Assembly: GCF_007989105.1 (NCBI RefSeq)
Contig: NZ_BJVK01000005.1
Span: forward strand, 36,278-100,277
Direction of reading: 5' to 3'
Origin: Lentilactobacillus kefiri
GTDB taxonomy: Bacteria > Bacillota > Bacilli > Lactobacillales > Lactobacillaceae
Length of the DNA stretch: 64,000 nucleotides
This document shows positions 18,276-28,886 of the stretch, in pieces (the first letter of the stretch is position 1; each line of letters begins with the position of its first letter). Both the position numbers and the translations under genes were made by a program. The notes beneath the pieces are model-generated. The model was not told the DNA's origin, made no database searches, and saw nothing but the letters and a program-made list of their open reading frames with translations.

Positions 18276-18389
18276 TGGTTATTTAAAAAATGATTTGCTA
18301 ATAAGATGAAAATTTTGTTTCCAAGTATAATGAAAGAAGCATTAATTGCTTACAAAAAATGCAATAATGGTTGATCCACAAGGTATTAC

Positions 18390-18430
18390 AAATAAGCTCA
18401 CCTTCGGTTTGGGAGGTGAGCTTATTTTGT
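18390..18430. terminator. Bidirectional terminator
   Basis: AAATAAGCTCACCT (18390-18403) pairs perfectly with AGGTGAGCTTATTT (18414-18427). It serves the MFS gene (+) and def (-). The rest of the 188-bp gap shows nothing else. Confidence 0.85.
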
Positions 18431-18463
18431 TTGATGGTTAATTTACCAATCACAACATATTTT

Positions 18464-19030
18464 TTAATAGATGAAAATTTCATCATCCGTCTTTGCGTAT
18501 GGATTGTCCTTATTAATATGATCGTAGAACAGTGTCCCATGCAAATGGTCAATTTCATGCTGGCAAACAATTGCCGGATAGTTTTTCAAGCGAAGCTTGT
18601 GTTCTTTACCGTCCACATCCTGGTATTTCAAGGTGATTCTTGCAGCACGGGGAACGTAACCTGGAACGTCGCGATCGACTGACAGGCAACCTTCACCCTC
18701 GGTCAAAGCACCACGCTGGACCGAGTTGGAGACGATCACAGGGTTGATAATCACATCTTTGAAAAGGGGCTTATCCTTTTCATTTTCGTCATCGTTGGGA
18801 ACTAAAACCGATGCCATCATTTCTGAGACACCAACTTGGGGAGCTGCCAGTCCGACACCTGCCCGTAAGCCCAACTTTTGACATTGTTCTGAATCTTGGC
18901 TGACCTCCAAATATTCCATGAGGTCATGGGCCAACTGTTTATCTTCTTTACTCAATGGGAATTTGACCTTTTGAGCTTGTTTGCGGAGAACCGGATCTCC
19001 GTCTCGTACAATATCTTTCATTAAAAACAC
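18464..19030 (-). CDS. def: Peptide deformylase
   Basis: Metalloenzyme that removes the N-formyl group from nascent proteins. All three motifs are intact: [16 protein letters not shown] and HEIDHLHG (Cys and two His bind the metal, Glu catalyses). It is a type II deformylase with the Gram-positive insert. I start at the GTG at 19030, since GGAGG lies 8 nt ahead; the ATG at 19021 is the alternative. The length of 188 aa is normal. It is monocistronic and divergent from the pdh operon. Confidence 0.96.
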   Translation of the reverse strand: MFLMKDIVRDGDPVLRKQAQKVKFPLSKEDKQLAHDLMEYLEVSQDSEQCQKLGLRAGVGLAAPQVGVSEMMASVLVPNDDENEKDKPLFKDVIINPVIVSNSVQRGALTEGEGCLSVDRDVPGYVPRAARITLKYQDVDGKEHKLRLKNYPAIVCQHEIDHLHGTLFYDHINKDNPYAKTDDEIFIY

Positions 19031-19220
19031 GCTTAAGACCTCCGAAAAAAATTTAAACAATAATTCAATACCCTCTATTCTAACTTAATTTTAAGAAAAA
19101 AACTATATTCACAAGCCAGGTGATTTTTCACAAACTTTACTCGCACAAGCGGTTTCAGACTGAATTTTAGTAAGTGAAAATAATATACAAAAAAAGTTGG
19201 TTTCATAGGAATGAAAGGGC

Positions 19221-19249
19221 TTGCAAACGTCACTGAAAAATGCTAGATT
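19221..19249 (+). promoter_or_regulatory. Promoter of the pdh operon
   Basis: TTGCAA (19221-19226) and TAGATT (19244-19249) are separated by 17 bp. A 71-nt leader runs to the pdhA start. No operator is obvious. Confidence 0.6.
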
Positions 19250-19320
19250 TAAGTTGTGGTTTAGGAGTGATCAGTTTGTACATCACAAGTTTAGTTTTAT
19301 AGGAAAGGAAAGTGTTATCT

Positions 19321-20442
19321 ATGGCAGCAAAGAATAAGCACGTTGTTGATTTTGCCAAGATTAAGTCAACGATGAGCGATCCGTACGACAAACCAGTTCA
19401 AGTTATCGATGAAACCGGGAAAATTGTAAATCAAGAATTATTTGACCGATTTAGCGATGATGAATTAGTTACGTTGATGGAAAAGATGGTTTGGGAACGT
19501 GCATTGCACGAACAAACAATGAACTTTTCACGTCAAGGTCGATTAGGTTTCTATGCTCCCACCTATGGTGAGGAAGCTTCAGAAATGGGTATTGCTCATG
19601 CGATGAAGAAACAAGACTACCTCTTCCCAGCATATCGTGATTTGCCACAATTAATCCAACACGGCGCAACCGTTAAAGAGGGTTACTTATGGTCAAAAGG
19701 TCACTATCAAGCTTATGACTATGTACGACGCGGTGTACGTGCGTTTATCCCACAAATTATTATCGGTGCCCAATATGTTCAATCAGCAGGTGCCGCATTA
19801 GGAATCAAGAAGAACGGTGAAAAAGACACTATCGCATACACATTTACCGGTGATGGTGGTACTTCACAGGGTGACTTTTACGAAGGTATCAACTTCGCAA
19901 GTTCATTCCAAGCACCAGAAGTATTCTTCGTTCAAAATAACGGCTGGGCAATTTCAGTTCCACGAAAGACTCAGACCGCAGCTAAGACACTTGCTCAAAA
20001 GGGTGTTGCTTCAGGTGTTCCAGGTGTCCAAGTTGATGGAATGGATATTCTTGCCACATACTTGGTTGCCAAAGATGCCCGTGACTTCGCCGTTGCAGGA
20101 AATGGTCCAGCATTAGTTGAAACATTGACTTATCGTTTTGGTGCTCACAGTTCAGCCGGTGATGATCCTAGTCGTTACCGTACTAAAGAAGAAGAAAAAC
20201 CATGGTTTGACCGAGACCCACTGATTCGTTTGAGAAAAGTTTTGACTGACAAGAAACTTTGGGATCAAGACAAAGAAGACAAATTAGTCGCTCAATACAA
20301 AGATGAATTTAAGGAAGCAATGAAAGATGCCGAAGCTGCTCCTAAACAAAAGGTTAGTGACTTCTTGAAGCACACATTTGAAGTACCAACCCCTGATGTT
20401 GCAGCTGACATTAAGAAATTCGAAGCAAAGGAGTCGAAGTAA
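19321..20442 (+). CDS. pdhA: Pyruvate dehydrogenase E1 alpha subunit
   Basis: TPP-dependent E1 component that decarboxylates pyruvate within the PDH complex. The TPP motif GDGGTSQGDFYEGINFA (about residues 178-194) is intact, as is the later HSSAGDDPSRYR block with the phosphorylation-loop-like sequence. The start is ATG 19321 after AGGAAAGGA; a GTG at 19312 overlaps that site. The length of 373 aa is usual. First of four genes pdhABCD with short gaps. Confidence 0.96.
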   Translation: MAAKNKHVVDFAKIKSTMSDPYDKPVQVIDETGKIVNQELFDRFSDDELVTLMEKMVWERALHEQTMNFSRQGRLGFYAPTYGEEASEMGIAHAMKKQDYLFPAYRDLPQLIQHGATVKEGYLWSKGHYQAYDYVRRGVRAFIPQIIIGAQYVQSAGAALGIKKNGEKDTIAYTFTGDGGTSQGDFYEGINFASSFQAPEVFFVQNNGWAISVPRKTQTAAKTLAQKGVASGVPGVQVDGMDILATYLVAKDARDFAVAGNGPALVETLTYRFGAHSSAGDDPSRYRTKEEEKPWFDRDPLIRLRKVLTDKKLWDQDKEDKLVAQYKDEFKEAMKDAEAAPKQKVSDFLKHTFEVPTPDVAADIKKFEAKESK

Positions 20443-20444
20443 TC

Positions 20445-21422
20445 ATGGCTAAAATGACATATATTAAAGCAATTACCAACGGACTTGACCAAGTATTACA
20501 GGACGATCCGAAGACTCTGATTTTTGGTGAAGATGTTGGTAAAAACGGTGGTGTGTTCCGTACAACTGAAGGACTTCAAGATAAGTATGGCGAAGACCGA
20601 GTATTTGATACACCATTGGCTGAATCAGGAATTTTAGGGATGTCAATTGGACTTGCATTAACCGGTTGGCGTCCAATCCCAGAAATTCAATTTATGGGAT
20701 TCACAATGGAAGCTGTTGATTCAATTGGCGGTCAAATGTCACGTAACCGATTCCGTTTCTCAGGTGACGTTTCAATGCCAATTACCATCAGAACACCATT
20801 TGGTGGTGGTACTCATACCGCTGAACTTCACGGTGACTCACTTGAAAACCTGTTCGTAGGAATTCCGGGATTACGTGTTGTAACTCCTGCAAATCCATAC
20901 GATGCTAAAGGAATGGTTATCTCAGCCGTTGAAAACAACGACCCGGTATTGTTCATGGAAAACCTGAAACTTTATCGTTCAATGAAGGATGAAGTTCCAG
21001 ATGGCCATTACACTGTTCCCCTAGACAAGGCAAATGTTGTTCGTGAGGGATCTGACATTACCGTTGTTGCTTACAGTGCCGAAGTTAACGAAGCACTCAA
21101 AGTAGCTGATAAATTAGAAAAAGAGAACATCTCAGTTGAAGTTATTGACTTACGTTCATTATCACCAATTGACGATGAAACAATCTTTGCTTCAATCGAC
21201 AAGACTCACAAAGTAGTTATCGCCCAAGAAGCACAAAAGATGGCTGGTGCTGGCGCTAAAGTAGCTGCCGACATTGCTGAAAACGACATTATGTCATTGG
21301 ATGCACCAATTGGCCGTGTGGCTGCTCCAGACAGCATCTTCCCATTTGCTATGGCTGAAAATTATTGGCTTCCAAATGCTGATGATATTGAAGCTAAGGT
21401 ACGAGAAATTTTAAACTACTAA
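20445..21422 (+). CDS. pdhB: Pyruvate dehydrogenase E1 beta subunit
   Basis: This 325-aa partner of PdhA forms the alpha2-beta2 E1. Typical blocks are FGEDVGKNGGVFRTTEGL, ETPLAES-like DTPLAESGILG, and FGGGTHTAELHGDSLE. The transketolase C-terminal domain (about residues 195-320) ends AENYWLPNADDIEAKVREIL. It starts 2 bp after the pdhA stop, with GGAG inside the end of pdhA, so translation is coupled. Confidence 0.96.
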   Translation: MAKMTYIKAITNGLDQVLQDDPKTLIFGEDVGKNGGVFRTTEGLQDKYGEDRVFDTPLAESGILGMSIGLALTGWRPIPEIQFMGFTMEAVDSIGGQMSRNRFRFSGDVSMPITIRTPFGGGTHTAELHGDSLENLFVGIPGLRVVTPANPYDAKGMVISAVENNDPVLFMENLKLYRSMKDEVPDGHYTVPLDKANVVREGSDITVVAYSAEVNEALKVADKLEKENISVEVIDLRSLSPIDDETIFASIDKTHKVVIAQEAQKMAGAGAKVAADIAENDIMSLDAPIGRVAAPDSIFPFAMAENYWLPNADDIEAKVREILNY

Positions 21423-21456
21423 ATTCTAATTTGTAACAGAAAGGAAGTTAGATCCC

Positions 21457-22788
21457 ATGGCTTATAAGTTTAAACTACCAGAAATGGGAGAAGGTATTAC
21501 TGAAGGTGAAATTGCTACCTGGGATGTAAAGGTTGGCGATAAAGTCAAGGAAGACGATCCGTTAGTAGAAATTCAAAACGATAAGTCTGTCCAAGAAATG
21601 CCATCTCCAGTTGCCGGAACCATTAAGAGTATTGAAAAAAAGGAAGGGGAGACCGCTGAAAAAGGCGATGTCTTAGTTGTCATTGATGACGGCTCTCCTG
21701 ATGAACCCGATGATTCAGCTCCTGCAGCACCTGCAAAAGAAGAAGCTGCTCCCGCTAAGGAAGAAACTCCTGCTCCAGCTGCTGCACCTGCGCCTGCCGC
21801 TGCTCCAGCCGCAGTTACTGCCGCACCAGCTGCATCAAATCCAAATGCAATTGTGAAAGCAATGCCATCCGTCCGTCAATATGCACGTGACAAGGGTGTG
21901 GACATCACTGCAGTTCCTGCTACAGGAAATCATGGTCAAATTACAAAAGCTGATATCGACAACTTCAATCCTGCCGCTGCACCAGCTGCTTCAGCTGCTG
22001 CACCAGCATCAGCCGCAGCTCCTGCCGGCGAGGCAAAAGCCACTGGACAAGCTGTTGCTCCATGGAAGTCCGATCAGCCTGATCTTGAAACTCGTGAACC
22101 AATGTCACCTATGCGTAAGATTATTGCCAAAGCAATGCGTACATCTAAAGACATTGCGCCTCACGTAACTTCATTTGATGATGTTGAAGTTAGTGCCCTG
22201 ATGGCCAACCGTAAGAAGTACAAGCAAGCAGCTGCCGACCAGGATATTCATTTGACATTCTTGCCTTACATCGTTAAGGCACTGGTTGCCGTTATTAAGA
22301 AATACCCTGAGTTCAACGCTTCAATTGACGACACAACCCAGGAAATTGTTTACAAGCACTACTTCAATGTTGGGATTGCCACAAACACTGATCATGGTTT
22401 GTACGTACCAAACATTAAGAATGCCGATTCCAAAGGGATGTTTGAAATCGCCAAAGAAATTTCTGAAAATACTCAAGATGCTTATGACAACAAGCTTGGC
22501 CCAGATACAATGAAGGGTGGTTCAATTACCATCAGTAACGTTGGTTCAATCGGTGGTGGCTGGTTCACTCCAGTTATCAACCAACCTGAAGTTGCAATCT
22601 TGGGTGTTGGTAAGATTGCCAAGGAACCATACGTTGATCCTGAAGACGGCGAAATCAAAGTTGGCAATATGCTTAAACTTTCATTGAGTTACGATCACAG
22701 ATTAATCGATGGCGCCCTTGCTCAAAACGCTTTGAATTACATGAATCAATTGCTTCATGATCCAGCAATGCTGTTGATGGAAGGATGA
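21457..22788 (+). CDS. pdhC: Dihydrolipoamide acetyltransferase E2
   Basis: Core of the PDH complex, moving acetyl groups from E1 to CoA. One lipoyl domain (residues 1-80, lipoylated Lys in [12 protein letters not shown]) is followed by an Ala/Pro linker with Lys and Glu. Then come an E3/E1-binding domain ([15 protein letters not shown], about 133-170), a second Ala/Pro linker, and the catalytic domain ending with the [12 protein letters not shown] motif (His and Asp active site). Length 443 aa with a single lipoyl domain. Linkers are built from GCN/CCN codons and look repetitive. Confidence 0.96.
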   Translation: MAYKFKLPEMGEGITEGEIATWDVKVGDKVKEDDPLVEIQNDKSVQEMPSPVAGTIKSIEKKEGETAEKGDVLVVIDDGSPDEPDDSAPAAPAKEEAAPAKEETPAPAAAPAPAAAPAAVTAAPAASNPNAIVKAMPSVRQYARDKGVDITAVPATGNHGQITKADIDNFNPAAAPAASAAAPASAAAPAGEAKATGQAVAPWKSDQPDLETREPMSPMRKIIAKAMRTSKDIAPHVTSFDDVEVSALMANRKKYKQAAADQDIHLTFLPYIVKALVAVIKKYPEFNASIDDTTQEIVYKHYFNVGIATNTDHGLYVPNIKNADSKGMFEIAKEISENTQDAYDNKLGPDTMKGGSITISNVGSIGGGWFTPVINQPEVAILGVGKIAKEPYVDPEDGEIKVGNMLKLSLSYDHRLIDGALAQNALNYMNQLLHDPAMLLMEG

Positions 22789-22795
22789 TCGAATA

Positions 22796-24220
22796 ATGGC
22801 TGATGTTGAAAAGAAAGAAACAGTAATTATCGGAGCTGGCCCTGGTGGCTACGTTGCCGCAATCCGTGCATCCGAATTAGGACAAAAAGTAACACTGATT
22901 GAAAAATCAGATACACTTGGCGGTGTTTGTTTAAACGTTGGTTGTGTTCCTTCCAAAGCTTTGATCGCTGCTGGGCATCGTCTGCAGGAAGCAAATGATG
23001 CTTCGACTTATGGAATCACGACTCAACCAGCTACAATCGATTTTGCCAAAACTCAGGAGTGGAAGCAAAAGAAGGTTGTTGACCGAATGACCAGCGGTGT
23101 TAAGATGCTGCTGAACAAGCACAAGGTTGAAGTCATTCATGGTGAAGCGGTTCTTGATAGTGATACCCAATTACGGGTAATGCCTACTGGACCTCAACAA
23201 TTCATGAGTGCCGATACCGGAACAACTATTCAGTTTGATAACCTGATCATTGCCAGTGGTTCACATCCAATTGAAATTCCTGGATTTAAATTTGACGGTC
23301 GAGTGGTTGACTCAACCGGCGGCTTGAACCTTCCGGAAATTCCTAAAGAATTCGTTGTTATCGGTGGTGGATATGTTGGTACCGAATTAGCTGGTGCATA
23401 TGCCAACTTGGGTGCCCACGTAACGATCATCGAAGGATTGGATTCAATCTTGAATGGCTTTACCAAGGACATGGTTTCATTGGTTGTTAAGAACTTGAAG
23501 AAGAAGGGCGTTGATATTCATACCAGTGCCAAAGCAATTTCTTCAAGTCAGGATGCCGACAGCGTTTCTGTAACGTACGAGGAAGATGGCAAACAAACAA
23601 CCATCAAAGCTGACTACTGCATGGTCACCGTTGGTCGTCGTCCAAATACTGATGATCTTGGCTTGGAATACACCAAGGTTAAAGTTGATGACCACGGAAT
23701 TGTTCAAACTGATGAACAAGGCAGAACTGATTCTCCACATATCTTCGCAATTGGAGATATTGCTTCAGGTCCTGCTTTGGCTCACAAAGCATTCTTCCAA
23801 GGCAAAGTTGCTGCCGGTGCAATTTCCGGTAAGAACACTGCTAACGACTATGTTGGCGTTCCAGCAGTCTGCTTCTCAGATCCAGAAATCGCCGTTGTTG
23901 GTATGACTCAGGCACAAGCAAAGGATAAAGACATCGAAGTTTCAACTTCGAAGTTCCCATTTGCAGGTAATGCCCGTGCCGTATCACTTGACCAAGCCGA
24001 TGGATTTGTTCGTTTGATCTTCACTAAAGACGACAAGACACTTGTTGGTGGTGAAATTGTTGGACCAGGTGCCAGTGATCTGATTGCCGAGTTAAGCTTG
24101 GCAGTTAACAGTCACATGAATGTTGAGGACATTGCCCTTACCATTCACCCACATCCAACTTTGAGCGAGCCTATTCAAGAAGCTGCCGATGTTGGATTGG
24201 GATTCCCAACTCATATTTAA
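22796..24220 (+). CDS. pdhD: Dihydrolipoamide dehydrogenase E3
   Basis: FAD-dependent enzyme, 474 aa, that reoxidises lipoyl groups and makes NADH. FAD motif GAGPGGYVAAIRA near the N-terminus, redox-active disulfide in GGVCLNVGCVPSKAL, NAD motif VIGGGYVGTELAGAYANLG, and the C-terminal His-Glu base in IHPHPTLSEP. It is the last gene of pdhABCD, 7 bp after pdhC, and is followed by a very strong terminator. Confidence 0.97.
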   Translation: MADVEKKETVIIGAGPGGYVAAIRASELGQKVTLIEKSDTLGGVCLNVGCVPSKALIAAGHRLQEANDASTYGITTQPATIDFAKTQEWKQKKVVDRMTSGVKMLLNKHKVEVIHGEAVLDSDTQLRVMPTGPQQFMSADTGTTIQFDNLIIASGSHPIEIPGFKFDGRVVDSTGGLNLPEIPKEFVVIGGGYVGTELAGAYANLGAHVTIIEGLDSILNGFTKDMVSLVVKNLKKKGVDIHTSAKAISSSQDADSVSVTYEEDGKQTTIKADYCMVTVGRRPNTDDLGLEYTKVKVDDHGIVQTDEQGRTDSPHIFAIGDIASGPALAHKAFFQGKVAAGAISGKNTANDYVGVPAVCFSDPEIAVVGMTQAQAKDKDIEVSTSKFPFAGNARAVSLDQADGFVRLIFTKDDKTLVGGEIVGPGASDLIAELSLAVNSHMNVEDIALTIHPHPTLSEPIQEAADVGLGFPTHI

Positions 24221-24260
24221 AAAGTTTCGATGAGTTCTGTTTAGAACTCGGAATACAAGT

Positions 24261-24307
24261 AAAGCAGGTCATGATGAATGTAGTTGTTCATCATGACCTG
24301 CTTTTTT
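24261..24307 (+). terminator. Terminator of the pdh operon
   Basis: AAAGCAGGTCATGATGAA pairs perfectly with its complement at 24288-24305 across an 8-nt loop, with T6 at the end. Confidence 0.93.
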
Positions 24308-24426
24308 GTCCCGCGAACAGCTTGGCAAATTGTTGAAGCTGGACCGGCGCCACTCACTTTTTTGGAACATCTGTCTTTTGAACTCAGCCAAACATGTAAA
24401 ATCCCACAAACTTTGATCATTTCTGT

Positions 24427-24454
24427 TTCACAAACTCAGTATCTATCTTATAAT
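24427..24454 (+). promoter_or_regulatory. Promoter for UPF0223 and phosphatase genes
   Basis: TTCACA (24427-24432), a 16-bp spacer and TATAAT (24449-24454), 33 bp before the ATG at 24488. Confidence 0.6.
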
Positions 24455-24487
24455 AAAGTCAATGCAGTAACGATCGGAGTGAGTGCA

Positions 24488-24775
24488 ATGGCTGATGGGT
24501 ATGAATACCCTTTGATTGATGGTTTGAATGTCGATGAAATTATTGATGTTGTGAATTTTTACCAGATGGTTGAGCAGGCATATGAGCAATCCGGGGGTGT
24601 CAAAAGATCGGATTTTCTTGCCGCTTATCGAAAATTCCAGAAAATTCTGCCTTCCAAAATGGAAGAAAAACAACTTGAAAGGGAGTTTGAGAACCGTTCC
24701 GGATATGACGCCTATCAAGTCATCAAGGCTTCTAAAGACGCACAATCGGTTAATCTGAAGATACACGAGGCATAG
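24488..24775 (+). CDS. UPF0223 family protein
   Basis: A 95-aa cytosolic protein of the YktA/UPF0223 family, conserved in Firmicutes and of unknown function. It is helical, with the conserved YEYPLIDGLNVDEIIDVVNF start and the ENRSGYDAYQVIK end. The frame is open far upstream to 24284, but that stretch runs through the pdh terminator. The ATG at 24488 follows CGGAGTGAG and matches the family start. It is followed 1 bp later by the phosphatase gene. Confidence 0.88.
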   Translation: MADGYEYPLIDGLNVDEIIDVVNFYQMVEQAYEQSGGVKRSDFLAAYRKFQKILPSKMEEKQLEREFENRSGYDAYQVIKASKDAQSVNLKIHEA

Positions 24776-24776
24776 C

Positions 24777-25556
24777 ATGGAAATTAATGAATTAAAGCAT
24801 ATTGATAAAACTGTCCGAGGCTGGTTGAGTGAATCCAGAGACAATGTTTTAAGAAAAATCGATACCCGGCTTACGGTCGATACCAAAACCAGTCGGAAAG
24901 ATTTAGTCACGAACGTTGACAAGCAAAATGAAAAGTTTTTAGTCGGCAAGATTCGTGAATTTGACCCCGATTCAAAGATTCTCGGAGAAGAGGGCTTTGG
25001 CGACCAGGTTCATTCCACCAAGGGACGCATTTGGATTATCGATCCAATTGACGGCACGATGAATTTTGTTAAGCAGCGCAACAACTTTGCCATCATGATT
25101 GCATTGTATGAGGATGGCAAAGGGGTTCTTGGTTATGTAATGGATGTGATTGGCAAACATTTACTTTCAGGAGGTCCTGATCTCGGAGTCTTTGACAATG
25201 GCCAACCGCTACCACCAGTTCAAGATACGCCATTAAGGGAAGGCTTGATTGGTTTAAGTGGTCCCATGGTATTGCATAATGATTATAATATGGTAGACAT
25301 TGCTCAGCAGTCTTTGGGAATGCGCATATATGGCAGTGCCGGTATTGATATCGTTTCCGTTCTTCGTGGTGAATTGGTCGGATATATTTCCTACTTAAAG
25401 CCTTGGGATTTTGGGGCTGGCAGAATTTTATGTGAAACTGCCGGACTTAAGATGACAACTATTGACGGACAGCGGTTGGATGTGTTATCATCAACACCAG
25501 TATTGTTAGCAACACGAAATGCACATCGAGACATTCTTACAATCGTAAGTAAATGA
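24777..25556 (+). CDS. Inositol monophosphatase family protein
   Basis: A 259-aa Mg-dependent phosphatase of the IMPase/SuhB group. Metal-binding residues are visible in GEEGF, IIDPIDGTMNF (residues about 84-95) and the late KPWDFGAGRILCETAG. Substrates in the family include inositol phosphate, NADP and 3'-phosphoadenosine phosphate; which applies here cannot be told. It is translated right after the UPF0223 gene and followed by a terminator. Confidence 0.92.
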   Translation: MEINELKHIDKTVRGWLSESRDNVLRKIDTRLTVDTKTSRKDLVTNVDKQNEKFLVGKIREFDPDSKILGEEGFGDQVHSTKGRIWIIDPIDGTMNFVKQRNNFAIMIALYEDGKGVLGYVMDVIGKHLLSGGPDLGVFDNGQPLPPVQDTPLREGLIGLSGPMVLHNDYNMVDIAQQSLGMRIYGSAGIDIVSVLRGELVGYISYLKPWDFGAGRILCETAGLKMTTIDGQRLDVLSSTPVLLATRNAHRDILTIVSK

Positions 25557-25560
25557 TCGG

Positions 25561-25586
25561 ACTGTGACAGTTGTCACAGTTTTTTT
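25561..25586 (+). terminator. Rho-independent terminator
   Basis: ACTGTGAC / GTCACAGT with a 4-nt loop and T7, five bases after the phosphatase stop. Confidence 0.9.
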
Positions 25587-25645
25587 ATGCCAATATATAT
25601 GATGTACAACATTCGGTTTGATTTAAATGAAGGGAAGCAAACGAC

Positions 25646-27493
25646 TTGGATACTAAATTAAAGACACGCGACGACATTCGTAACATCGCTATTATCGCCC
25701 ACGTTGACCACGGTAAGACAACCTTGGTTAACGAATTGTTAAAGCAGTCAGATACGCTTGATCAACACGTACAAATTGAGGATCGGGCTCTTGACTCGAA
25801 TGCCATTGAACGAGAACGTGGAATTACCATTCTCTCAAAAAACACTGCCGTTCGTTATGGCGACAAACAAATTAACATCTTGGATACCCCAGGACATGCG
25901 GACTTCGGTGGTGAAGTTGAACGTATTATGCGAATGGTTGATGGCTGTTTACTTGTCGTTGATGCTTTCGAAGGTACAATGCCTCAAACCCGGTTCGTTT
26001 TGAAGAAAGCTCTTGAACAACACTTAACCCCAATCGTTGTGATTAACAAGGTTGACCGTGAAGGTGCTCGTCCTAAAGAAGTTGTGGATGAAGTTCTTGA
26101 CTTATTCATCGAACTTGGTGCTGATGAAGAGCAACTTGATTTCCCTGTTGTATACGCATCAGCTATGAATGGTACTTCAAGTTACGATCCTGATATCAGC
26201 AAGCAGGAACATACTATGAAGCCTATCTTTGATACCATTATCAAGAATATTCCATCTCCTATCGATAACTCAGACGAACCTCTTCAATTCCAAGTTGCAA
26301 TGCTTGATTATAATGACTTCGTTGGTCGTATTGGTATTGGCCGAATCTTCCGTGGAACTATCAAAGTTGGTGACAGTGTTACTGTTATGAAGCTTGATGG
26401 TTCAAAGCAAAACTTCCGTGTTACCAAATTAATGGGATTCTTTGGTTTGAAGAAAGAAGATATCCAATCCGCTAAAGCTGGTGATTTAATCGCCGTTTCC
26501 GGAATGGAAGATATTAATGTCGGTGAAACTGTTGTTGACCCTAAGGATCCAGAACCACTTCCAATCCTTAGAATTGATGCCCCAACTCTGCAAATGACAT
26601 TTGGTACCAACACTTCACCATTCGCCGGCCAAGACGGTAAGTTTGTTACTGCCCGTCAGTTAGGTGATCGTTTGAAGCGTGAACTTCATACCGATGTTTC
26701 ATTACGTGTTGATGACACTGACACCCCAGGTTCATGGGTTGTTTCAGGACGTGGTGAATTGCATTTGTCTATTTTAGTTGAAACCCTTCGTCGTGAAGGA
26801 TTTGAATTACAAGTTTCACGTCCAGAAGTTATCTATCGAGATGTTGATGGAACAACTTGCGAACCATTTGAAACTGTTCAAATCGATACTCCTGACGAGT
26901 ATACCGGTTCAATTATTGATACCCTTTCACAACGTAAAGGTACCATGCAAAATATGGAAACAACCGACAATGGTCAAACTCGTTTGACATTCTTGGCTCC
27001 ATCACGTGGATTGATTGGTTATTCAACTGAATTCCTTTCATTAACTCGTGGTTATGGTATTTTGAACCATACTTTTGAAAAGTACATGCCAGTTATCAAG
27101 GGCTGGAACCCTGGTCGTAAGAAGGGTACCCTTGTTTCAATGAACGCCGGTAAAGCAACCACCTATGCAATGATGGGGATCGAAAGCCGTGGTACATTGT
27201 TAATCGATCCAGGTACCGAAGTTTATGAAGGTATGATCGTCGGTGAAAACAACCGTGAGAATGATATCACTGTTAACATCACCAAAGGTAAGAACCTTAC
27301 TAACGTTCGTGCTGCCGGTTCTGATGATATGGCCCGGATTAACACGCCAACCCATCTTTCACTTGAAGAATCACTTGAATTCTTGAATGAAGATGAATTG
27401 TGTGAAGTAACACCTCACTTCATTCGTTTGAGAAAGAAGATTCTTAACTCAAACACTCGTGAAAAAGAAGCTAAGAAGCAACGTCATAACTAA
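25646..27493 (+). CDS. typA: Ribosome-binding GTPase TypA/BipA
   Basis: A translational GTPase of 615 aa, related to EF-G and LepA, that helps ribosome assembly and stress or cold growth. The G domain shows [12 protein letters not shown] (residues 14-25), the RGITI switch 1, [12 protein letters not shown] and NKVD. Domains II, III and V follow, with the TypA-specific C-terminal part ([28 protein letters not shown]). The TTG start at 25646 is preceded by AAGGGAAG at 8 nt. It is monocistronic with its own terminator. Confidence 0.97.
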   Translation: MDTKLKTRDDIRNIAIIAHVDHGKTTLVNELLKQSDTLDQHVQIEDRALDSNAIERERGITILSKNTAVRYGDKQINILDTPGHADFGGEVERIMRMVDGCLLVVDAFEGTMPQTRFVLKKALEQHLTPIVVINKVDREGARPKEVVDEVLDLFIELGADEEQLDFPVVYASAMNGTSSYDPDISKQEHTMKPIFDTIIKNIPSPIDNSDEPLQFQVAMLDYNDFVGRIGIGRIFRGTIKVGDSVTVMKLDGSKQNFRVTKLMGFFGLKKEDIQSAKAGDLIAVSGMEDINVGETVVDPKDPEPLPILRIDAPTLQMTFGTNTSPFAGQDGKFVTARQLGDRLKRELHTDVSLRVDDTDTPGSWVVSGRGELHLSILVETLRREGFELQVSRPEVIYRDVDGTTCEPFETVQIDTPDEYTGSIIDTLSQRKGTMQNMETTDNGQTRLTFLAPSRGLIGYSTEFLSLTRGYGILNHTFEKYMPVIKGWNPGRKKGTLVSMNAGKATTYAMMGIESRGTLLIDPGTEVYEGMIVGENNRENDITVNITKGKNLTNVRAAGSDDMARINTPTHLSLEESLEFLNEDELCEVTPHFIRLRKKILNSNTREKEAKKQRHN

Positions 27494-27509
27494 AATTAAC
27501 TTTTAAATT

Positions 27510-27550
27510 AAGCCGCAACCAAACCTTAACGGAATGGTTGCGGCTTTTTG
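27510..27550 (+). terminator. Terminator of typA
   Basis: AAGCCGCAACCA and TGGTTGCGGCTT form a 12-bp stem followed by TTT. Confidence 0.92.
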
Positions 27551-27685
27551 AGTTGAAAAGTGGCTTAATTTGGATTTTTTTAAAATCCAATAAACCTCGT
27601 TGGCAATCCGCAAAATCGGCCTTTTAATTATGATATAATGTAGGTCGATGTCCGTACATACAATTAGAAAAGTGGAGTTGGACCA

Positions 27686-28873
27686 ATGGGGAAAGAACGT
27701 TTAAAAAATCTTGATTATGTTATTTTTATACCATATATCATTATGTCAGTTATTGGGGTTGTAATGGTATACTCTGCCAGTGCAAATATTGCGCTGCAAA
27801 ACGGTGGAAGTCCGCTGAGTTACCTGATCAAACAACTGATATACATGGTTGTTGGGCTCGGAATTATCCTTTTCATGATAAGAATGAACATTAACTTTTT
27901 AAGAAAGCCAATTGTTTTAAAGTTCCTTCTTGGACTATTTGTTTTTGGATTGCTATGGTTGCTGGTGTTTGGTAAAACCATTAACGGTGCTGCAGGGTGG
28001 ATTCATTTGGGGCCGATTAATATTCAACCGGCCGAGTTTGTGAAGTTCTTTTTGATTATCTGGCTTGCCAACGCCGTTGCTTCAGGGCAGCCCGAAATGA
28101 CGCTTTCTGTTCGCAGTTGGTTGGATCAGATGAAATGGCCGTTATTTTGGAGTCTTGCTTTGATTGCCCTTATCTTTAAGCAGCCTGATTCAGGTGGGGC
28201 AGCCATTAATTTTGCGATTGTCTTTATATTGATCAATTGTAGTGGTTTTTCCTGGAAACGGGCTTTATCCATTATTTATGGCTGTGCCGCCGGTGCATTT
28301 TTGATTTTTGAATTGGTTTTGGTGCCAATGGCTAAATCCGATTCTTTCTCCAACTCGTATCGTCTGCAACGAATTGTGGCGTTTACCAATCCGTTTGGAC
28401 ATGCTCAGGGAACCGGTCAACAGGTTGTTAACTCCTACTATGCGATCAGTAATGGCGGCTTGTTTGGTGTCGGTCTCGGTAATAGTGTTCAAAAAACCGG
28501 CTATTTGCCTGAACCCAACACTGATTTCATCATGTCAATTCTAACTGAAGAATTAGGTGCAATTGCCGCCTTCCTGGTTTTGGCACTATTGACCGTGATT
28601 ATTTTGAGAACTATTCAGATTGGCGTTCGCAGCAATGATCCTTATCAAAGTCTGATTTGCTACGGTGTCGCAACTTACATGAGTATTCAAACATTTTTTA
28701 ACATGGGTGGTGTATTGGGCGTTCTGCCAATTACAGGTGTCACATTCCCATTCATTAGTTACGGTGGTTCCAGTATTTTAACGCTGGCGATGTGTTTAGG
28801 ACTGGTTCTAAATATTAGTAGTCGTCAGCGGATCGAGCGTCGAGCATTAAAATTGGCTCGAAAGGCTCATTAA
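27686..28873 (+). CDS. ftsW: FtsW/RodA-family peptidoglycan polymerase, probably FtsW
   Basis: SEDS-family membrane glycosyltransferase, 395 aa, with about 10 hydrophobic segments. It polymerises lipid II together with a partner PBP. Family marks are VMVYSAS, IHLGPINIQPAEFVKF, KQPDSGGAAI with the conserved acidic residue, EPNTDFIMSILTEELG and TFPFISYGGSS. Position ahead of ylbG-rsmD-coaD fits ftsW of lactobacilli better than rodA. An extended -10 region (TGATATAAT, 27631-27639) precedes it. Confidence 0.92.
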   Translation: MGKERLKNLDYVIFIPYIIMSVIGVVMVYSASANIALQNGGSPLSYLIKQLIYMVVGLGIILFMIRMNINFLRKPIVLKFLLGLFVFGLLWLLVFGKTINGAAGWIHLGPINIQPAEFVKFFLIIWLANAVASGQPEMTLSVRSWLDQMKWPLFWSLALIALIFKQPDSGGAAINFAIVFILINCSGFSWKRALSIIYGCAAGAFLIFELVLVPMAKSDSFSNSYRLQRIVAFTNPFGHAQGTGQQVVNSYYAISNGGLFGVGLGNSVQKTGYLPEPNTDFIMSILTEELGAIAAFLVLALLTVIILRTIQIGVRSNDPYQSLICYGVATYMSIQTFFNMGGVLGVLPITGVTFPFISYGGSSILTLAMCLGLVLNISSRQRIERRALKLARKAH

Positions 28874-28886
28874 AGGAGATGTATTT

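Noticed and set aside
24284..24487. N-terminal extension of the UPF0223 gene
   Set aside because: The open frame runs through the pdh terminator and the promoter. The ATG at 24488 has the ribosome site and matches the family length.
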